Positions 35,277 through 44,802 of a DNA stretch of 64,000 nucleotides are shown here, one piece after another (positions within the stretch are counted from its first letter, which is position 1; each line of letters opens with the position of its first letter). The translations under genes and the position numbers were made by a program. The notes under the pieces are model-generated. The model saw only the letters and a program-made list of their open reading frames with translations, made no database searches and had not been told where the DNA came from. Origin of the DNA: an uncultured Bacteroides sp. (lineage in GTDB: Bacteria; Bacteroidota; Bacteroidia; Bacteroidales; Bacteroidaceae). The stretch covers positions 1-64,000 of the forward strand of contig CASEKR010000001.1 of assembly GCA_949288585.1 (NCBI GenBank), read 5' to 3'.

Positions 35277-37589
35277 TTACTCGATGAAACGATAATTGAA
35301 CAATTGCCATCCGATGCTTAGCCCAACATTCCATTCTTTCCGGGGGGAACTATAATGATTGACATATGCTGCTATGGCTCCGAAAGACAACCTGCACACG
35401 ACAGAGACCTCGGCCAGATATTCCATTTTTGAAAAGGCCTTCCCATAACGTGCCTGCCTCTGGTCGTCCTGCAAGATGGGGAAGATGGGCATGAATCCGT
35501 AGGCTTCCGTCCGCACATGAAACATGTCGCTGATGGGGAAGATGGGTTTGATGCCAGCACCGACAAACTGGTTGGCACGGAAGGCAGCATTGTACATCAA
35601 CCGGCTGTGGGGAGTGGGAGAGAACTCGCCGGCCTGCATCATGGTGGCTGTATAGTTGGACGAAAAGTTTTTCGACGAATACAATGCCTGCACCATCCAT
35701 CCCAATGTAAAATGAGGAGCCATCGTATGATAGGCTTCCTTCAAATAGGAGATTTGCAACCACGACTGGTGGGCATGCTGCGGCACCGGGAGCACTGTCG
35801 CGCTCGAATTGATCCCCGGCGTGAAATGTTCCTTGCCCGTATATACCTGGGCCACTAATTGCTCGTAATATCCACGGGTGGCGTATTGCTTGCTGTTCAA
35901 GGTGCTTCCATAAAACCCGATGCTTCCCCCGAACAGATTATAGGAGGTGCGGTCCGTGCGGTCATGTCCAAAGTCGATGACATTGGACTGGAAATAGTTG
36001 TCTACCAGACAGCCGTATCCTATCCCCAGTTCCGCCCGCCTGTTGGACAAGAAAGGCAGGCTGACCAAAAGTTTGACAAAACGCTCGTCTTTCGAGTTGA
36101 AGGAAGGCTGGTCGTTCCTCGACAGCAACTTGTCTTTTTTATAATAGTCGAACGTGCTGATGGAAGCAATGAATCTGTACGACGTAGGTATGTGCGTGGG
36201 CAGGTCGATGCGCCCCATCAGTTGCACATTGTTGTACACCTTGCCCAGTTGCCCGTCCAGCCACAATTCCTTGGAATAATAATTCAAATTCTGGTATCCA
36301 AGCCCCACATAAATCTGGTTGGAACTGGACGTCGACACATTACCGCCCAGCCGGAGGGAGAGGTTGTCCTCCACCTTCACTTTCAAGTGGAGTTCGTACA
36401 AGCCCTCGTCCTTGTTATATACCGCGTGAGGGATGATTTCCGAAATCATGTCGTCGGCCAGCAAGCGGAAATAACCTCTTTTCATGTCTTCATACGTGAA
36501 GGTGCCGTCTTCGTCCCCCTGGAATTCTTTCCTGATATAAGCCTGTTGTTGCGGGTTGGCCCCTTCGATGACGATGTCGCGGAAGAGCATCGGAGGCAAG
36601 TTCCGGTGGTAGATGTCCCTGCGCAGTTGCACGCTCTCCGGGCTGACGCGCCGCTGTATGCGGCTTTTAATAGAGTCCATCAAGGCCATGGCGCGTTCAT
36701 AGCCGATGTCGTGAAGCTCGTCCAAACGGTCGAAATCCAGCAGATTCACGTCGCTGAACTTGAAATTCATCACGATACCTTCTTTCTCCGGGATGCTGTA
36801 ATCCGTCTTTTGCATAATCATGTTCTCCAACTGGCTCATCAGGCTGCTTTCTTTCGGCTTGCCCGGATTACCTGCCACCACGCTGCCGATGATGATGTCC
36901 GGTTGGAAATCCTCTCTCATCACATCGGTGGGAAAATTATTGTAGATTCCCCCGTCGTAAGCCAATACGCTGTCTACCTCGATGGGCTTGAAGACGAAGG
37001 GGAAACTCATCGAAGCACGCACGGCGTCGCCCAGGTCTCCCTTGCGCATCACCAGTGCTCGCTTGTTGTACACGTCCGAAGCCACGCAACGGAAGGGGAC
37101 AAACAAATCGTCAAAATTTCCCTCGCAGGCCGCCGTGGCCTCCCCGAACAGGCCCGTGAAGACCACGTTCATCTGGATGGGGTTCACCATGCTGGTGGGT
37201 ATGTTCAGTTGTGGTTTAGACCTTAGTGAGTCCTTGATGGCAAAATTCAGGTTGAAAAATTCCGGGGTAGGACGGTTTTGTTTGAAATAATAAGCATATT
37301 TGTTCTCCACCGTCCCTGTATACCAGCGCTTGAACTCAGGCGAACGGAGTAAGTCCTCCATGTCGTCCGGCGAATACCCCATCGCATAAAACGAACCGAT
37401 GATGGCTCCCATGGACGTGCCGGCTATGTAATCAATCGGGATACCATTCTCTTCCAGCGCGCGGATGATGCCGATATGGGTCATCCCCTTGGCTCCACCG
37501 CCACTGAGCACAAGCCCCACACGTTGGGCGTGCGAAGGCGGAAGCAAAGTAAAAAGCGCCAGTATCAAGAGAGAACAGAATTGTTTCAT
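35277..37589 (-). CDS. Patatin-like phospholipase with POTRA and outer-membrane barrel (type Vd)
   Basis: This 770-residue protein has a Sec signal peptide (cleavage near SHA-QR), then a patatin domain with oxyanion motif SGGGAKG (29-35), nucleophile Ser59 in GTSMG and Asp212 in DGG. A POTRA-like domain (about 335-410) and a C-terminal barrel (about 415-770) follow. This order matches type Vd autotransporters such as PlpD and FplA, in which a barrel anchors or exports the lipase. The expected activity is phospholipase A on membrane lipids. The gene has its own consensus promoter, with ACTTAAGT array C upstream. The barrel ends in FIE rather than a terminal Phe. Confidence 0.9.
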   Translation of the reverse strand: MKQFCSLLILALFTLLPPSHAQRVGLVLSGGGAKGMTHIGIIRALEENGIPIDYIAGTSMGAIIGSFYAMGYSPDDMEDLLRSPEFKRWYTGTVENKYAYYFKQNRPTPEFFNLNFAIKDSLRSKPQLNIPTSMVNPIQMNVVFTGLFGEATAACEGNFDDLFVPFRCVASDVYNKRALVMRKGDLGDAVRASMSFPFVFKPIEVDSVLAYDGGIYNNFPTDVMREDFQPDIIIGSVVAGNPGKPKESSLMSQLENMIMQKTDYSIPEKEGIVMNFKFSDVNLLDFDRLDELHDIGYERAMALMDSIKSRIQRRVSPESVQLRRDIYHRNLPPMLFRDIVIEGANPQQQAYIRKEFQGDEDGTFTYEDMKRGYFRLLADDMISEIIPHAVYNKDEGLYELHLKVKVEDNLSLRLGGNVSTSSSNQIYVGLGYQNLNYYSKELWLDGQLGKVYNNVQLMGRIDLPTHIPTSYRFIASISTFDYYKKDKLLSRNDQPSFNSKDERFVKLLVSLPFLSNRRAELGIGYGCLVDNYFQSNVIDFGHDRTDRTSYNLFGGSIGFYGSTLNSKQYATRGYYEQLVAQVYTGKEHFTPGINSSATVLPVPQHAHQSWLQISYLKEAYHTMAPHFTLGWMVQALYSSKNFSSNYTATMMQAGEFSPTPHSRLMYNAAFRANQFVGAGIKPIFPISDMFHVRTEAYGFMPIFPILQDDQRQARYGKAFSKMEYLAEVSVVCRLSFGAIAAYVNHYSSPRKEWNVGLSIGWQLFNYRFIE

Positions 37590-37620
37590 AAGAAAAAAGT
37601 TTGGCTTCAGTTTTCAAATC

Positions 37621-37652
37621 CAAATGTAGGAAATGTTTTTCATTCCAACAAA
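37621..37652 (-). promoter_or_regulatory. Promoter of the type Vd patatin gene
   Basis: On the minus strand TTTG (37652-37649), a 20-base spacer and TACATTTG (37628-37621) lie 31 bases before the start codon. Confidence 0.82.
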
Positions 37653-37765
37653 AAAAACGGCATTATGTCTACGAATAGAACCATAATACCGTCTTGGAGG
37701 ATTGCCTCTCCTTTGTCTGCATTTTTCTAAGCCTTTTCGGAAACAAGAACAATATACGCAGAAAC

Positions 37766-37853
37766 ACTTAAGTATTTCATCGAAAATACTTAAGTGTTTT
37801 CCGAAAAATACTTAAGAAAAGCTCCAGAAATACTTAAGTGTTTCTGGAGCTTT
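37766..37853. repeat. ACTTAAGT array C, 22-bp period, four units
   Basis: Cores start at 37766, 37788, 37810 (ACTTAAGA) and 37832, exactly 22 bases apart. It lies 177 bases upstream of the patatin start and about 100 past the htpG stop. Confidence 0.9.
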
Positions 37854-37854
37854 T
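37817..37854. terminator. Hairpin centred on the last array C unit, likely htpG terminator
   Basis: GCTCCAGAAA (37821-37830) pairs with TTTCTGGAGC (37841-37850) around a central ACTTAAGT. Flanking A4/T4 runs extend the stem. On the minus strand it is followed by TTTTC, so it can end htpG transcription. Confidence 0.65.
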
Positions 37855-37952
37855 TAAGACATTACTGTTCAAATAGTTACAAACAGCAAAGGTCTATATT
37901 CCATTACATCCACCAAGAAACGCTTTCTCTGGAATGTCAAGTCTTTTCTTAG

Positions 37953-40004
37953 TTATTCGTTTATCAGTTCCACACTCCGTTTCAAGAAGTTGTTCAAGGC
38001 TTCCCCTTTCAACATGCCGTTCTGGAGCAGGGCCAAGTCAATCAGTTGACGGATAACCTTGTTCTTCGACGCATAGTCCTGCAAGATAGCCTCCTTTTGG
38101 CCTTTCAAGGCTTCCCACTTCTTATCCAACTCGGCCAACTCGTCTTTCTCGGCCACGGGTATCTCGTCCGCTTTCTTCCCTTCCTGGGACTTGTGCAAAT
38201 CTTTGCGGCGGGCGTCCGTCTCATCCATGTCTTTCTGGATGGGAGCCATCAAGGCGGCACACGCATCCGCTTCCCCTTCCAGGATGGCTTTCACCAGTTT
38301 GTGGTCGGAATTCAGGATAAGGTTGAACATGTCGGGCATCTCGCCATAGAAGCTCATGCCGGCCTGGATGTTAGACATCTCCTTCATGCGGCGCATGTAT
38401 TCGCTCTGCGTAATCATGACAGGGAAAGCATTCTCACCCAAGCTTTCTGCAGTGATGTGGAAATCAGCCTTCTCAAGCGCAGGCAACTGGCTCTTGAACA
38501 TTACGGAAAGTGCCTCTTGCTTGTCCGGCTCCAGTTTCCCGCCTTTTTTGTCCTCCTTCACGATGAGGTTGTCGACAATGTCGCTATCCACACGCGTGAA
38601 ACGGCATTTCTCCAATTTCTGCTCCAACATGCTCACCACGGCTATGTCCAACTGTCCGTCCATCAAGAGCACATTGTAGCCTTTGCCCTTGGCCGCCTCA
38701 ATGTAGCTGTATTGTTCATCCCGGTTGTTGGCATAGAGGTAGACGAGGGTACCGTCCTTGTCCGTCTGTTCATCTTTGACCAGGGTCTTATATTCGTCGA
38801 AAGTATAATACTTTTTATCCGTATCTTCCAACAGGGCAAAATCCTTGGCACGGTCGTAGAAGTCCTCCTGTGTCAGCATCCCGTAGTCGATGAAAATCTT
38901 CAGGTCATCCCATTTCTCCTCAAACTGCTTGCGGTCGTTCTTGAAGATGGATTGCAGGCGGTCGGACACCTTCTTGGTGATGTACGTGGAGATCTTCTTG
39001 ACGTTCGCATCGCTTTGCAGATACGAACGCGACACGTTCAGCGGGATGTCCGGCGAATCCAACACGCCGTGCAGCAGGGTGAGGAAATCGGGAACGATGC
39101 CTTCCACCGAGTCTGTCACATACACCTGGTTGCAATAAAGCTGAATCTTGTTCTTGGTCAGTTCGATATTGCTCTTCACTTTCGGGAAATACAGGATGCC
39201 CGTCAGGTGGAAAGGATAATCTACGTTCAAGTGAATCCAGAACAAAGGTTCGTCTGCCATGGGATACAATTCGCGATAGAACTTCTTGTAATCCTCGTCC
39301 TTTAGTTCGCTGGGCTTTCTCGTCCAGAGCGGGGTAGTGTCATTGATGATGTTGTCCTCATCCGTCTCCACTTGTTTCCCGTCTTTCCAGTCCTTCTTCT
39401 TACCGAAAGCAACCGGTATCGGGAGGAAACGGCAATATTTGTTCAACAGTGCCGAAATGCGCGATTCTTCCAGGAACTCTTTGCAATCATCGTCTATATA
39501 AAGGATGATATCCGTGCCACGGTCTTCCTTCTCGGTTTCTACCAGCGTAAACTCCGGACTTCCTTCGCACGACCAAAGCACCGCCTTGGCATCCTCTCTA
39601 TACGACTTTGTCCGGATTTCCACCTTCTTGGCCACCATGAAAGCCGAATAGAAGCCCAACCCGAAGTGTCCGATGATGGCATTGGCATCATTCTTATATT
39701 TCTCCAAGAAATCATTAGCACCGGAAAAAGCAATCTGGTTGATATACTTATCTATCTCCTCGGCAGTCAGGCCCAGGCCACGGTCAGACACCGTAATCGT
39801 GTCTTTGCCCAGCGTGACGTGTATGGTCAAATCACCCAGTTCGCCTTTGAAGTCGCCCACCGAAGCGAGAGTCTTTAGTTTCTGAGTGGCATCTACTGCG
39901 TTAGACACAATCTCACGAAGGAAGATTTCATGATCACTATACAAGAACTTCTTAATGACGGGGAAAATATTTTCAGTCGTTACCCCAATGTTACCTTTCT
40001 GCAT
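37953..40004 (-). CDS. htpG: Hsp90-family chaperone HtpG
   Basis: HtpG is the cytosolic bacterial Hsp90, an ATP-driven chaperone. The 683-residue protein has the N-terminal GHKL ATPase domain with the conserved segments REIVSNAVDATQK, TVSDRGLGLT and GHFGLGFYSAF. The middle domain (about 230-520) contains YFPK and the catalytic-loop Arg region near NVSRSYLQ, and a C-terminal dimerisation domain follows. Compared with E. coli HtpG (624 residues) it is longer in the C-terminal half, with a Lys/Glu-rich charged segment around 605-640. It is monocistronic; no obvious promoter or heat-shock operator was found upstream. Confidence 0.97.
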   Translation of the reverse strand: MQKGNIGVTTENIFPVIKKFLYSDHEIFLREIVSNAVDATQKLKTLASVGDFKGELGDLTIHVTLGKDTITVSDRGLGLTAEEIDKYINQIAFSGANDFLEKYKNDANAIIGHFGLGFYSAFMVAKKVEIRTKSYREDAKAVLWSCEGSPEFTLVETEKEDRGTDIILYIDDDCKEFLEESRISALLNKYCRFLPIPVAFGKKKDWKDGKQVETDEDNIINDTTPLWTRKPSELKDEDYKKFYRELYPMADEPLFWIHLNVDYPFHLTGILYFPKVKSNIELTKNKIQLYCNQVYVTDSVEGIVPDFLTLLHGVLDSPDIPLNVSRSYLQSDANVKKISTYITKKVSDRLQSIFKNDRKQFEEKWDDLKIFIDYGMLTQEDFYDRAKDFALLEDTDKKYYTFDEYKTLVKDEQTDKDGTLVYLYANNRDEQYSYIEAAKGKGYNVLLMDGQLDIAVVSMLEQKLEKCRFTRVDSDIVDNLIVKEDKKGGKLEPDKQEALSVMFKSQLPALEKADFHITAESLGENAFPVMITQSEYMRRMKEMSNIQAGMSFYGEMPDMFNLILNSDHKLVKAILEGEADACAALMAPIQKDMDETDARRKDLHKSQEGKKADEIPVAEKDELAELDKKWEALKGQKEAILQDYASKNKVIRQLIDLALLQNGMLKGEALNNFLKRSVELINE

Positions 40005-40047
40005 ATCTATGTCAATTTAGAATTTTCCAATCTTCCCGTTTTTACGC

Positions 40048-40081
40048 AAAAAAAGTGCCAACCCTCGCGGGCTGACACTTT
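40048..40081 (-). terminator. Intrinsic terminator of clpC
   Basis: On the minus strand an imperfect stem with outer pairs AAAGTG and CACTTT is followed by a T-run, 35-68 bases past the clpC stop. Confidence 0.7.
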
Positions 40082-40115
40082 GTCGTTTCTATCATGTCAG
40101 TAGGAGTAAACCTAT

Positions 40116-42638
40116 TTACATCTTCTTATGAATGTCCAGGGCATCTTTGCCCGCCGAAACAGAAATAGTGTCTCCCGGCTTCACGCCTCCGGACACAATC
40201 AACTCAGAGAGTGTGTCCTCCAGGTAATTCTGGATGGCCCGGCGTAAAGGACGGGCGCCGAACTGCACGTCATATCCCTTCGTAGCCAGGAACTTCTTGG
40301 CTTCTTCGTCCATCTCCAATGTATAGCCGGCGGCACCTATCCGTGCCAGCAGTCCTCCCAGTTCTATATCCACAATACGCGTGATGGATTCCTGCGAGAG
40401 TTGGTCGAACGTGATGATTTCGTCCAACCGGTTGAGAAACTCAGGGGAGAACGTCTTGTTCAACGCCTTCTGAATCACGCTGCGCGAATATTCCTTGTCG
40501 TCAGCCCCCCTGTTTTGGGCCGCAAAACCGATGCCGCGCCCGAAATCCTTCAGTTGGCGCGTGCCAATGTTGGACGTCAGGATAATCACCGTATTCTTGA
40601 AGTCAATCGTGCGACCCGTATTGTCCGTCAGGCGGCCTTCGTCCAGCACTTGCAGAAGAATGTTGAACACGTCTGGATGTGCCTTCTCAATCTCGTCCAA
40701 CAATACAATGGAGTAGGGATGGCGGCGCACTTTTTCCGTCAATTGCCCGCCTTCCTCATAGCCTACATAACCCGGCGCGGCGCCAATCATGCGCGATACC
40801 GTATATTTTTCCATATATTCGCTCATATCTATGCGTATCAAGGCATCGCCCGAGCCGAACATATATTTGGCCAGTTGTTTGGCCAAGTGAGTCTTGCCGA
40901 CGCCTGTCGGACCCAGGAAAAGGAACGTGCCGATGGGGCGGTTCGGGTCTTTCAGGCCGACGCGGCTTCGCAAAATGGCCTTCACCACTTTGTCGATAGC
41001 GTCGTCCTGTCCGATAACCTGCTTCTTCAAGGCATCTTTCATTCCTGCCAATTTGACACCTTCTGCTTCGGCCATACGCTGTACCGGCACCCCCGACATC
41101 ATGGAAACCACATTGGCTATCTCTTCCTCGCCTACGACCTGGCGGGCTTCCTTCACCTGCGATTCCCAGTCCGCTTTCATTTGCTCCAGGTGTTGTGCCA
41201 ATTCTTTCTCGCGGTCGCGGTAGCTGGCTGCCAGCTCGAAATTCTGTGATTTCACCGCTTCCGATTTATTTTGGCGCATGTCTTCCAGCAACTTCTCCTG
41301 TTCTTCTATTTCTTTAGGGACGTTGATATGAGTCAGATGGACGCGCGAACCGGCCTCGTCCAGGACGTCGATGGCCTTGTCCGGGAAGTTCCGGTCTGTG
41401 ATGTACCGTTCCGTCAACTTGACGCAAGCCTCCAAGGCTTCGTCTGTAAAAGTGACATTGTGGTGTTCCTCATACTTGTCCTTGATATTTTTCAGGATTT
41501 GCAGAGTTTCTTCAGCCGTAGTCGGCTCTACGATGATTTTCTGGAATCGTCGTTCCAAAGCACCGTCTTTTTCTATATTTTTCCTGTATTCATCCAGGGT
41601 AGTGGCTCCGATGCACTGTATTTCGCCACGGGCCAGGGCGGGTTTCAGCATGTTTGCGGCATCCATCGAACCGGCAGCAGCACCCGCACCGACAATGGTA
41701 TGTATCTCGTCTATAAAGAGAATGATATTCGGGTTCTTCTGCAATTCATTGATGATGGAACGCAAACGTTCCTCAAACTGCCCCCGGTACTTTGTGCCCG
41801 CCACAACAGCCGCCATATCCAACATCACGACCCGTTTGTCAAAGAGGATGCGCGACACTTTTTTCTGCGTGATGCGTAAAGCCAATCCTTCCACAATGGC
41901 CGATTTCCCGACGCCCGGTTCCCCAATCAGGATGGGGTTATTTTTCTTGCGGCGGCTCAGGATTTGGGCCACCCGTTCAATCTCCTGTTCACGCCCGACC
42001 ACCGGATCCAGCCGTCCTTCGGCAGCAGCACGGGTCATGTCCGTGCCGAAGTTATCCAGCACGGGGGTATCGTTGTCCGAGCGGCGACCCGCAGTCTGCG
42101 TGGCGTTTTTGCCCGGCGTACGCGATTCTTTCCGGGGCGCCCAATTGTCCATTTCTTCCTCTTCATCCTCGTCAGGGAAGCCCATGCCGGCATGAGGATT
42201 GGCCGATTTCATGGAAATCAGGTCGAACACGGGCTGGTAGTCCACGTTATTCTCTTTCAGCACGCTGGCAGCCAGGTTGTCGTCATCTTTCAGGATGGCC
42301 AGCAAGAGGTGTTCCGTGTCCACCGACGGGCTTTTCAGCAAGCGGGCTTCCAGTACGCATATTTTCAGGATACGTGCTGCCACGGGAGACAAGGGAATGT
42401 CTGCATCGGGCGAGATGGAGTCGTCCCGTTGGATTTGCAGGTAGTCTTCCAGGCGCCGTTTCAAGGCGGAAGGGTTCACGTCAAGGGCGGCCAGGATGTC
42501 AATAGCCTTCCCGTCGCCTTCGCGCAACAGCCCCAGCAAGAGGTGTTCCGGACCGATGGCTTTGTTTCTCAGCCGGTTGGCCTCTTGTTTACTGTATGTG
42601 ATAATGTCTGAAACTCGTTGTGAAAATTGATTATCCAT
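40116..42638 (-). CDS. clpC: ClpC-type AAA+ chaperone
   Basis: ClpC unfolds proteins for the ClpP peptidase and acts in stress protein turnover. The 840-residue product has two N-terminal Clp-N repeats (about 1-145), an acidic linker (156-165) and AAA domain D1 with Walker A GEPGVGKS (239-246). A UVR-type middle segment (about 455-490, NFELAASYRDREKEL) precedes D2 with GPTGVGKT (576-583). The UVR segment and double AAA layout separate ClpC from ClpA and ClpB. The start at MDNQFSQR is standard; a 52-codon ORF extension crosses the promoter. No mcsA, mcsB or ctsR genes are nearby, so it is not organised as in Firmicutes. Confidence 0.95.
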   Translation of the reverse strand: MDNQFSQRVSDIITYSKQEANRLRNKAIGPEHLLLGLLREGDGKAIDILAALDVNPSALKRRLEDYLQIQRDDSISPDADIPLSPVAARILKICVLEARLLKSPSVDTEHLLLAILKDDDNLAASVLKENNVDYQPVFDLISMKSANPHAGMGFPDEDEEEEMDNWAPRKESRTPGKNATQTAGRRSDNDTPVLDNFGTDMTRAAAEGRLDPVVGREQEIERVAQILSRRKKNNPILIGEPGVGKSAIVEGLALRITQKKVSRILFDKRVVMLDMAAVVAGTKYRGQFEERLRSIINELQKNPNIILFIDEIHTIVGAGAAAGSMDAANMLKPALARGEIQCIGATTLDEYRKNIEKDGALERRFQKIIVEPTTAEETLQILKNIKDKYEEHHNVTFTDEALEACVKLTERYITDRNFPDKAIDVLDEAGSRVHLTHINVPKEIEEQEKLLEDMRQNKSEAVKSQNFELAASYRDREKELAQHLEQMKADWESQVKEARQVVGEEEIANVVSMMSGVPVQRMAEAEGVKLAGMKDALKKQVIGQDDAIDKVVKAILRSRVGLKDPNRPIGTFLFLGPTGVGKTHLAKQLAKYMFGSGDALIRIDMSEYMEKYTVSRMIGAAPGYVGYEEGGQLTEKVRRHPYSIVLLDEIEKAHPDVFNILLQVLDEGRLTDNTGRTIDFKNTVIILTSNIGTRQLKDFGRGIGFAAQNRGADDKEYSRSVIQKALNKTFSPEFLNRLDEIITFDQLSQESITRIVDIELGGLLARIGAAGYTLEMDEEAKKFLATKGYDVQFGARPLRRAIQNYLEDTLSELIVSGGVKPGDTISVSAGKDALDIHKKM

Positions 42639-42677
42639 GTAGTGTTGATTCTCCTTTTTTATTGGGTTATCCGGCGG

Positions 42678-42685
42678 CAAAGATA
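42678..42685 (-). promoter_or_regulatory. -7 box for clpC
   Basis: TATCTTTG on the minus strand ends 40 bases upstream of the ATG at 42638. Confidence 0.6.
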
Positions 42686-42762
42686 GCAATAATATTTGGT
42701 TAAGTATCATTTGCCGTTCTTTTCTAACAAATATTGTGCCAATCATAGCCAAGAAAGGGCAA

Positions 42763-42798
42763 TAAAAAAGGGAGCGCATCCGTCGCGGACACACTCCC
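42763..42798 (-). terminator. Intrinsic terminator of the nqr operon
   Basis: On the minus strand GGGAG pairs with CTCCC, with an inner TCCG/CGGA stem, followed by a run of T residues. It lies about 55-90 bases past the nqrF stop. Confidence 0.8.
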
Positions 42799-42852
42799 TC
42801 ATCGAGTAAAAAAAAATATTTACTACTATTGGCTTACTTCCGAAATAGGTTA

Positions 42853-44124
42853 TCAACCGCCGAAGTTGTCGAACATCAGGTTGCTCATAGGCACGCCGAG
42901 GTCGTCCAACATCTTCTCCACGGCCTTCGACATGGGGCCAGGGCCGCACATGTAGTATTCGATGTCTTCGGGGGCTTCGTGGTCTTTGAGGTAGGTGTTG
43001 TAAATGCACTGGTGTACAAATCCCGGCGTGTACTTCACCCCTGCGGCATCGGCTGCGGGGTCGGGGCGGTCGAGCGCCAGGTGGAAACTGAAGTTGGGAA
43101 ATTCCTTCTCCAACTGCAGGAAATCCTGCAAATAGAACACCTCGTTCAGGGCACGCGCGCCATAGAAGTACGACATCTTGCGGTCTGTCGTGTGGAGCGT
43201 GCGCGTCATGTGCATGATTTGCGCGCGCAAGGGAGCCATGCCGGCGCCGCCGCCAATCCACATCATCTCGCGTTTGGAGTCGAAGATAGGGTGGAACTCC
43301 CCGTAAGGGCCGCTCATCGTGACCTTGTCACCCGGCTTGAGGGTAAAGATATACGAAGATGCGATACCCGGCATGACGTCTTGGAAGCCCACCTGTGGTT
43401 TCGGTTTGAAGGGCGGGGTGGCGATACGCACGGTCAGCATGATGCGGTCTCCCTCGGCCGGATAATTGGCCATGGAGTAAGCACGCACCGTTTCTTCGTC
43501 GTTGCGGCATTTCAGGCCGAACAACCCGAACTTCTCCCACGCGGGGAGATACTCATCGCCAATCAGGCTCTTGTCGATGTCTTTGTCATAGTCCATCTCG
43601 TATTTGGGGATTTTGATTTGGGCATACGAGCCTGGTATGAAGTCCATGTGCTCGCCGGGAGGCAGAGCCACGATGAATTCTTTGATGAACGTGGCCACGT
43701 TCTTGTTGGAAATCACTTCGCACTCCCATTCTTTCACTCCCAGCACGCTCTCGGAGACCTTCAGGGCCATGTCGTTCTTCACCTTCACCTGGCACCCGAG
43801 CCGCCAGTGGTCTTGCACCTGCTTGCGGCTGAAATGGGGTGTCTCCGAAGGCAGGATTTCGCCCCCGCCCTCCAGCACCTGGCATTTGCACTGGCCGCAC
43901 GAGCCTTTGCCGCCACAGGCGGACGACAGGTAAACGCCGTTGACCGCCAAGGTGTTCAGCAGGGTACCGCCCGAAGCCACGTCCAGCACGCGGTCGCCGT
44001 TGATGGTAAGTTTGACATTGCCGCTCGGCACCAGGAATTTCTTGGCCACCAACAAGATGACCACGAGCAAGAGTGTCACGATGAGGAACACGGCCATGCT
44101 GGCCAGAATCAGTTTTGTATCCAT
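42853..44124 (-). CDS. nqrF: Na+-translocating NADH:quinone reductase subunit F
   Basis: NqrF is the NADH-oxidising entry subunit of the Na+-pumping NQR. The 423-residue protein has one N-terminal transmembrane helix (about 5-27), a 2Fe-2S domain with Cys70, Cys76, Cys79 and Cys111, and an FAD/NADH reductase domain with RAYSMANYP and GGGAGMAPLRAQI. Cys positions match those of Vibrio cholerae NqrF. The start at MDTKLILA fits the family; 15 upstream ORF codons overlap nqrE. It is the last gene of nqrABCDEF and is followed by a terminator. Confidence 0.97.
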   Translation of the reverse strand: MDTKLILASMAVFLIVTLLLVVILLVAKKFLVPSGNVKLTINGDRVLDVASGGTLLNTLAVNGVYLSSACGGKGSCGQCKCQVLEGGGEILPSETPHFSRKQVQDHWRLGCQVKVKNDMALKVSESVLGVKEWECEVISNKNVATFIKEFIVALPPGEHMDFIPGSYAQIKIPKYEMDYDKDIDKSLIGDEYLPAWEKFGLFGLKCRNDEETVRAYSMANYPAEGDRIMLTVRIATPPFKPKPQVGFQDVMPGIASSYIFTLKPGDKVTMSGPYGEFHPIFDSKREMMWIGGGAGMAPLRAQIMHMTRTLHTTDRKMSYFYGARALNEVFYLQDFLQLEKEFPNFSFHLALDRPDPAADAAGVKYTPGFVHQCIYNTYLKDHEAPEDIEYYMCGPGPMSKAVEKMLDDLGVPMSNLMFDNFGG

Positions 44125-44144
44125 AAGTCTTACTCCTTTCCTTG

Positions 44145-44771
44145 TTAAATGTTCAACCCCGAGAAACACATGAAGGCCATCGCCATCAGCCCTACGGTGA
44201 TAAAGGTGATGCCCAGCCCGCGCAGGGGTGCAGGCACGTTGCTATATGCCATTTTTTCCCTGACGGCCGCCAGGCCGACAATGGCCAGCATCCAGCCGAT
44301 GCCCGAACCCAGGGCATAGGAGATGGCGTCGGCCACCCCGCCGATGTATTTCGGGTCGCTCATGTTCAGGTTGATGCGCTGTTGCATGAAGAGCGAAGCG
44401 CCCATGATGGCGCAATTGACGGCTATCAGCGGCAGGAAAATGCCCAGCGAGGCATAGAGCGAAGGGCTGAACCTCTCCACGACCATCTCCACCAGCTGCG
44501 TGATTCCCGCAATGATGGCGATGAACAAGATGAAGCTCAAGAAGCTCAGGTCTACTCCTTCCACTATCGCATCGGGTCCCAGCACGCGGGTCTGCAGCAG
44601 GTAGTTGACCGGCAGGGTGACCACGAGCACAAACGTCACGGCGACGCCCAGCCCCACGGCCGTCTTCACGTTCTTCGACACGGCCAGGTAGGAACACATG
44701 CCGAGGAAGAAGGCAAATATCATATTGTCCACAAAAATCGAGCGGACCAATAAACTAAAGAAATCTTCCAT
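44145..44771 (-). CDS. nqrE: Na+-NQR subunit E
   Basis: This 208-residue integral membrane protein has about six hydrophobic helices and the paired-cysteine layout of NqrD/NqrE, with Cys26 in FFLGMCSYL and Cys120 in [10 protein letters not shown]. These hold an iron centre in the membrane during electron transfer. It follows nqrD by 31 bases and precedes nqrF by 20. NqrE is related to RnfA, but the surrounding nqrA-D genes settle the assignment. Confidence 0.96.
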   Translation of the reverse strand: MEDFFSLLVRSIFVDNMIFAFFLGMCSYLAVSKNVKTAVGLGVAVTFVLVVTLPVNYLLQTRVLGPDAIVEGVDLSFLSFILFIAIIAGITQLVEMVVERFSPSLYASLGIFLPLIAVNCAIMGASLFMQQRINLNMSDPKYIGGVADAISYALGSGIGWMLAIVGLAAVREKMAYSNVPAPLRGLGITFITVGLMAMAFMCFSGLNI

Positions 44772-44802
44772 AGATGCTATATACTATTAGGTAAGTGAAT
44801 GG

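Larger units (their letters stand above)
37590..37952. other. Intergenic region with ACTTAAGT array C
   Basis: These 363 bases between htpG and the patatin gene hold the patatin promoter and a four-unit array. One pair of units forms a strong hairpin that may terminate htpG. No gene is seen. Confidence 0.7.

Noticed and set aside
35859..37226. 455-residue plus-strand ORF antisense to the patatin gene
   Set aside because: It lies entirely within the patatin gene and has no recognisable domain.
37766..37853. CRISPR array
   Set aside because: Units are only 22 bp, cores 8 bp and there are no unique spacers of constant length or cas genes.
38046..39305. 419-residue plus-strand ORF antisense to htpG
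   Set aside because: Shadow of htpG codons, rich in His, Leu and Val without domain pattern.
42829..44148. 439-residue plus-strand ORF antisense to nqrF
   Set aside because: It mirrors the nqrF codons; no start context or family.
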